The translations under genes were made by a program, and so were the position numbers. The notes below the pieces were generated by a model. That model did no database searches, had not been told where the DNA came from, and saw nothing but the letters and a program-made list of their open reading frames with translations. Below are positions 6,787-9,949 of a stretch of 9,949 bases of DNA, in pieces; position 1 is the stretch's first letter; every line of letters starts with the position of its first letter. This DNA comes from Flavobacterium psychrophilum (GTDB taxonomy: Bacteria > Bacteroidota > Bacteroidia > Flavobacteriales > Flavobacteriaceae): the NCBI GenBank assembly GCA_003243255.1, contig QFQM01000161.1, positions 1 through 9,949 of the forward strand. Reading direction: 5' to 3'.

Positions 6787-7800
6787 ATGATGAATCCCAA
6801 AGATATTGATGGCGTGAAGCAGCTATTGGCTTCACCAAAAAAGATTGTAATAATACCACACCGTAACCCCGATGGCGATGCTATGGGATCTACTCTCGGA
6901 CTGTATCATTTCCTGAAACAGAAAGGCCACGACCCGTTAGTGATGACTCCAAATGAGGCTCCTGATTTTCTGGCATGGCTACCCTCTTTTGATACGGTAA
7001 AAGTTTTTGAAAAAGAACCCGAAGCTGCAACAAAAATACTTGAAGCTGCTGAACTGATATTTACACTTGACTTTAACGTACTGAGTCGTACCGGTGACCT
7101 TATGGAAACCGCACTGCAAAAACTGAAGTCTCCTTTTATAATGATAGACCACCATCAGAAACCGGGTGACTATGCCATCCATACGTTTTCTGATACTTCT
7201 TTTGGCTCTACCTGCGAAATGGTATACCATTTTATAGTTGCCATGGGCGAAAAAGCACTTATCGATAAAACCATCGCTACCTGCCTTTACACAGGTATCG
7301 TAACCGACTCCGGGTCTTTCCGTTATCCATCAACAACAGGTACTACACACAGGGTTGTTGCGGACTTTATTGACCTTGGGATAGACAACACTGCTATACA
7401 TAGCTTACTGTTTGACAATCATTCGCACAACAGGATTTTAATTTTGGCAAGGGCTTTGCAGAACATGAAAGTGTTGCCTGTATACAAAACTTCATATACC
7501 TCTCTGAGCCAGGACGAGCTTAACAGCTTTGGCCACGCTAAGGGAGATACTGAAGGTATCGTTAATTATGGCCTGAGCATGAAGGATATTGCATTTACCG
7601 CATTCTTTACCGAAAATAAAGATGAGGGAATCATAAAAATATCATTCCGTTCTAAAGGCAATTTTGACGTTAACCAGTATGCACGTGAGCATTTTAACGG
7701 TGGTGGACATATTAATGCTGCAGGTGGACGATCTACCGAAAGTTTAGAAGCTACCATACAAAAATTTATTGCTACATTAGCACACACGAAAATTGACTGA
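6787..7800 (+). CDS. nrnA: DHH phosphoesterase, NrnA-like nanoRNase/pAp phosphatase
   Basis: A 337-residue DHH-DHHA1 protein. NrnA homologues degrade 2-5 nt RNAs and dephosphorylate 3'-phosphoadenosine 5'-phosphate, and some act on cyclic dinucleotide products. Metal-binding motifs are complete: HRNPDGDAMGS (H25, D29, D31), LDFN (D95), DHH (121-123) and TDSGSF (D174). The DHHA1 substrate-binding domain carries FNGGGH (G305-H308) followed by NAAGG. The size matches NrnA and is too short for RecJ, which carries extra domains. The gene begins ATGATG, so either Met may be used. It is first in a tight cluster: gldI starts 4 bases after its TGA, which suggests translational coupling. Substrate preference among pAp, nanoRNA and c-di-AMP products cannot be read from the sequence. 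Confidence 0.92.
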   Translation: MMNPKDIDGVKQLLASPKKIVIIPHRNPDGDAMGSTLGLYHFLKQKGHDPLVMTPNEAPDFLAWLPSFDTVKVFEKEPEAATKILEAAELIFTLDFNVLSRTGDLMETALQKLKSPFIMIDHHQKPGDYAIHTFSDTSFGSTCEMVYHFIVAMGEKALIDKTIATCLYTGIVTDSGSFRYPSTTGTTHRVVADFIDLGIDNTAIHSLLFDNHSHNRILILARALQNMKVLPVYKTSYTSLSQDELNSFGHAKGDTEGIVNYGLSMKDIAFTAFFTENKDEGIIKISFRSKGNFDVNQYAREHFNGGGHINAAGGRSTESLEATIQKFIATLAHTKID

Positions 7801-7804
7801 TACA

Positions 7805-8365
7805 ATGAAGAAGCTTTTTATACTAACGATTTTCCTTTTGGGACTAATGATAACTTCATGCTCACAGCAGCAGGCAAGACATCCTATCTCCCACTCTTCG
7901 GGTACCTTCATGAAAGAGTCGGTAGAAAGGAACAAAAAACTTATTGCCAATGAAGAATCGGAGATAGACTCAATAATCAAAAGCAATCCTGAGATAAAAT
8001 ATATCGCGTCTGACAAAGGCTACTGGTACCATTATGAAATGGAAAACACTACCGACAGCATCAGGCCAAAACGAGGCGATGTAGCGTTTTTTGATTATGA
8101 GATAAAAGACATGAAAGGGAACATTATATACAGCAAGACTGAACTGAAGCCGCAGGTATATTATGTAGACAAACAAAATATTATGATGGGTCTGCGTGAC
8201 GGCATCAAGCTTATGAACGAAGGTGAAAAAATAACTTTCCTTTTCCCTTCTCACATGGGCTATGGCTATCATGGCGACAACAACAGAATTGGCACTAACC
8301 AACCGCTTATGTGTACCGTTACCCTTAACGATATTAAGCCGGAAAGCCAGGTAAAAGAGAATTAA
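7805..8365 (+). CDS. gldI: Gliding-motility lipoprotein GldI, FKBP-type
   Basis: A 186-residue lipoprotein: MKK, a hydrophobic stretch, then lipobox ITSC with acylated C19. The mature part matches what I know of Flavobacterium GldI, including SGTFMKESVERNKKLIANEE, the GDVAFFDYEI strand, YYVDKQNIMMGLRDGIKLM and FPSHMGYGYHGD. GldI is established in F. johnsoniae as needed for gliding and chitin use, and it has an FKBP-like peptidyl-prolyl isomerase fold. Some FKBP active-site positions differ here: the FD of the catalytic pocket is replaced around Y109-S110, and the Trp at the pocket floor is L130. Catalysis is therefore doubtful and a chaperone role is possible. The start is ATG 7805, not the TTG at 7793 that overlaps nrnA. 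The next gene begins 10 bases downstream. Confidence 0.93.
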   Translation: MKKLFILTIFLLGLMITSCSQQQARHPISHSSGTFMKESVERNKKLIANEESEIDSIIKSNPEIKYIASDKGYWYHYEMENTTDSIRPKRGDVAFFDYEIKDMKGNIIYSKTELKPQVYYVDKQNIMMGLRDGIKLMNEGEKITFLFPSHMGYGYHGDNNRIGTNQPLMCTVTLNDIKPESQVKEN

Positions 8366-8375
8366 TCTAATATAA

Positions 8376-9488
8376 ATGAAACCAATGACAAGTTTTTTTG
8401 TAAGCCTTGTGGCTCTATTCTTTTCATGTAACACAACCCCGGAACAAAAACCGGTAAAACTGGGCGATGGCCTTTATGCTGAAATCGAAACCAACAAAGG
8501 TAAAATCGTACTGCAACTGGAGTACCAGAAAACTCCCCTTACTGTGGCTAACTTTGTGGCTCTTGCCGAAGGAACACAGGAGTTTGTTAGCGCCGAATAC
8601 AAAGGCAAAAAGTTTTATGACGGACTTAAATGGCACCGTGTTATTAAAGATTTCATGATTCAGGGGGGTGACCCTAAAGGCGACGGTTCAGGCGGACCGG
8701 GCTACAAATTTGCTGATGAGATCACTGATCTTAAACACGACAAACCAGGTATCCTTTCTATGGCTAATGCCGGAAAAGGAACTAACGGAAGTCAGTTCTT
8801 CATCACACACGTTCCTACTCCACACTTAGACGGTCTTCACACAGTTTTCGGACACGTAGTAGAAGGTCAGGATGTAGTAAATGCTATCGAGCAGAGCGAC
8901 GACATCAAATCGATTAAAATCATCCGTAACGGTAAAGACGCTAAAAACTTTAATGCTCCCAAAGTATTTAAAGAGTACTATGAGAAAATAGCGGCTCAGC
9001 AAAAGAAAGAAGCTGAGGCTGTAGCAAAAACAAAATCTGATAAAGTTGCTTACTTTGCAGACATCAAAAAAAATGCTCCTAAAACAGCTTCAGGACTTCA
9101 GTACATGATCGTTAAGAAAGGTACAGGTAAAAAGCCGGTTGCAGGTACTCAGGTATTCCTTGCTTATTCAGGTTTCCTTGATAACGGCACTGCTACTATG
9201 TTCGATTCAAGTGAAGTTAGCGTAGCTAAAGCTTTTGGCAACTACATTCCACAGAAGGATGCAGCAGGTGCTTACACTCCAATCCCTTTCACTGCAGGTA
9301 CTAAAACAGGTATGATCCCCGGATTTATCGAAGGTATTGAGCAAATGTCTCTTGGTGATAAAGCAATCATCTTTATCCCGGGCCATCTTGGTTATGGAGA
9401 AAGAGGTGCTCCACGTGCAGGTATCGGACCAAACGCTAACCTGATATTCGAGCTTGAAATGACAGAAACTGCTCCGGCAGGAAAATAA
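8376..9488 (+). CDS. Cyclophilin-FKBP fusion peptidyl-prolyl isomerase lipoprotein
   Basis: A 370-residue protein with two prolyl isomerase domains. A signal peptide ends in LFFSC (C18), a weak but Bacteroidetes-like lipobox, so it is probably anchored in the envelope. The cyclophilin domain (about 28-190) has [14 protein letters not shown] (catalytic R88), NGSQFFITH (Q140, F142) and [11 protein letters not shown], where H150 replaces the Trp that binds cyclosporin in eukaryotic CypA. A charged Lys/Ala-rich helical linker spans about 190-235. The FKBP domain (about 236-363) has MFDSS (F276, D277), PF (304-305), IPGFIEGI with F317 at the Trp59 position, and a GHLGYGERG loop. Between D277 and P304 it holds roughly 20 more residues than FKBP12. 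It lies directly behind gldI, 10 bases away, and likely shares its transcript; a role in folding exported proteins is inferred. Confidence 0.93.
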   Translation: MKPMTSFFVSLVALFFSCNTTPEQKPVKLGDGLYAEIETNKGKIVLQLEYQKTPLTVANFVALAEGTQEFVSAEYKGKKFYDGLKWHRVIKDFMIQGGDPKGDGSGGPGYKFADEITDLKHDKPGILSMANAGKGTNGSQFFITHVPTPHLDGLHTVFGHVVEGQDVVNAIEQSDDIKSIKIIRNGKDAKNFNAPKVFKEYYEKIAAQQKKEAEAVAKTKSDKVAYFADIKKNAPKTASGLQYMIVKKGTGKKPVAGTQVFLAYSGFLDNGTATMFDSSEVSVAKAFGNYIPQKDAAGAYTPIPFTAGTKTGMIPGFIEGIEQMSLGDKAIIFIPGHLGYGERGAPRAGIGPNANLIFELEMTETAPAGK

Positions 9489-9509
9489 TTCTGTATCAGT
9501 ATAAAACAC

Positions 9510-9541
9510 AAAAGGGATTCCAATTTCGGAATCCCTTTTTT
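9510..9541 (+). terminator. Rho-independent terminator of the nrnA-gldI-PPIase cluster
   Basis: AAAAGGGATTCC and GGAATCCCTTTT pair perfectly over 12 bp around the 6-base loop AATTTC and continue into a T-run to 9541. It starts 21 bases after the stop codon of the PPIase gene. Confidence 0.93.
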
Positions 9542-9568
9542 ATATAATCAACCTGACTCTCCTATTAA

Positions 9569-9726
9569 TTCCCTACGGGAAATGCTACTACCAATATATT
9601 ATTACTACCAATATTAAATCGCTACGCGATAACGTTCATCTGGGAAAAATTTTCCCGTTAGGGAATAAATATTGGTAGATGATTAAATAGCCATGATTTA
9701 TTTTTTCCCATAGGGAATCAATAAAT
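9569..9726. repeat. Hairpin-rich intergenic repeat (CTACCAATAT/TTCCC-GGGAA)
   Basis: Three related hairpins share TTCCC/GGGAA arms: 9569-9581 (loop TAC), 9652-9665 (loop GTTA) and 9705-9717 (loop ATA). The last is enclosed by ATTTATT/AATAAAT (9696-9702 and 9720-9726). Between them, TACTACCAATAT occurs directly repeated at 9586-9597 and 9603-9614, and ATATTGGTAG at 9669-9678 is its inverted partner. ATCGC-TAC-GCGAT (9618-9630) and GGGAAAA-A-TTTTCCC (9642-9656) are further perfect hairpins. I recall similar CTACCAATAT / CCTACGGG repeats between flavobacterial genes. The last hairpin could also terminate the minus-strand gene ending at 9743. Confidence 0.7.
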
Positions 9727-9742
9727 TACAAATTCGAATCCA

Positions 9743-9949
9743 TTAAAATTTCCAGTCGAACTCATCATCTTTATTGATGGTAGCGCCAAGTTCTATTTTA
9801 ATTACTGAATCAAACTCCGTCTGGAAAATAACCCAGTTGTTCTCATTAAAATGATTGTCGATAGTATCAAATGTTTCTTTTTCGAAATCTTTCAGGCCGT
9901 TGGCTTTTGCGGCAGCTTCAATCACGCTCCAGGATTCTCCAATTACTTT
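9743..9949 (-). CDS. C-terminal part of an unrecognised protein
   Basis: The minus-strand frame is open from the right window edge to TAA at 9743-9745, giving 69 residues; the start lies beyond 9949. A GTG at 9925 could be taken as a start, but the frame continues upstream with coding-like sequence (KVIGESWSVIEAAAKANGL), so this is more likely an internal Val. The visible part is acidic with no membrane segment or signal: an Ala-rich helix, DFEKETFDTIDNHFNENNW, then two predicted strands (WVIFQTEFDSVIKIELGAT) and an acidic tail ending EFDWKF. I do not recognise the family. Codon use looks like that of its neighbours, and the clean stop followed by a hairpin supports a real gene. Confidence 0.7.
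   Translation of the reverse strand, partial: KVIGESWSVIEAAAKANGLKDFEKETFDTIDNHFNENNWVIFQTEFDSVIKIELGATINKDDEFDWKF

Noticed and set aside
7793..7804. TTG start for gldI overlapping the end of nrnA
   Set aside because: Starting at ATG 7805 gives a standard MKK lipoprotein signal peptide; the TTG adds MTDT in front of it.
9586..9678. Possible CRISPR array from the repeated CTACCAATAT units
   Set aside because: The repeats are 10-12 bp, irregularly spaced and in both orientations, with no unique spacers and no cas genes.
9923..9925. GTG as the true start of a 60-residue protein at the right edge
   Set aside because: The frame stays open and coding-like to the window edge, so the gene is more likely truncated by the window.

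Overview
The window comes from a member of the Bacteroidota, most likely a Flavobacterium-type organism. The evidence is a GldI gliding-motility lipoprotein, a DUF4919-type protein, promoter elements of the Bacteroidetes TAnnTTTG type rather than sigma-70 boxes, little Shine-Dalgarno signal, and AT-rich intergenic repeats of a style common in flavobacterial genomes. No rRNA, tRNA, CRISPR array, transposase or riboswitch was found.

Layout: (1) Positions 1-2827, minus strand: the first 942 codons of a very large protein joining an N-terminal DnaQ-like exonuclease domain to a RecQ-type helicase; its 3' end lies outside the window. It is visibly more AT-rich than its neighbours. (2) 2948-4528, minus: guaA (GMP synthase) with its own terminator and a promoter that almost touches the start codon. 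(3) 4529-4755: a divergent intergenic region with a degenerate repeat and a palindrome-rich promoter. (4) 4756-6426, plus: a small VOC/glyoxalase-fold protein, a secreted DUF4919-like protein and a PhnB-like VOC protein, the last followed by a strong terminator. (5) 6427-6786: a 360-bp non-coding stretch holding a long imperfect inverted repeat around a perfect 19-bp palindrome. (6) 6787-9488, plus: a compact three-gene cluster, nrnA-like DHH phosphoesterase, gldI and a cyclophilin-FKBP fusion lipoprotein, ended by a terminator. (7) 9545-9742: a dense field of short hairpins and inverted repeats. (8) 9743-9949, minus: the C-terminal end of an unrecognised protein.

How the genes relate: cluster 6 couples a nanoRNA/pAp phosphatase with two envelope prolyl isomerases. 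One of these, GldI, is established as required for gliding in F. johnsoniae, so the third gene may also be an envelope folding factor. GuaA is core purine metabolism. The exonuclease-RecQ fusion is the most unusual gene; its architecture recalls eukaryotic WRN, and its composition suggests accessory origin. I did not find a clearly new multi-gene system. The best leads are the fusion helicase, the nearly leaderless guaA promoter and the three intergenic repeat elements.
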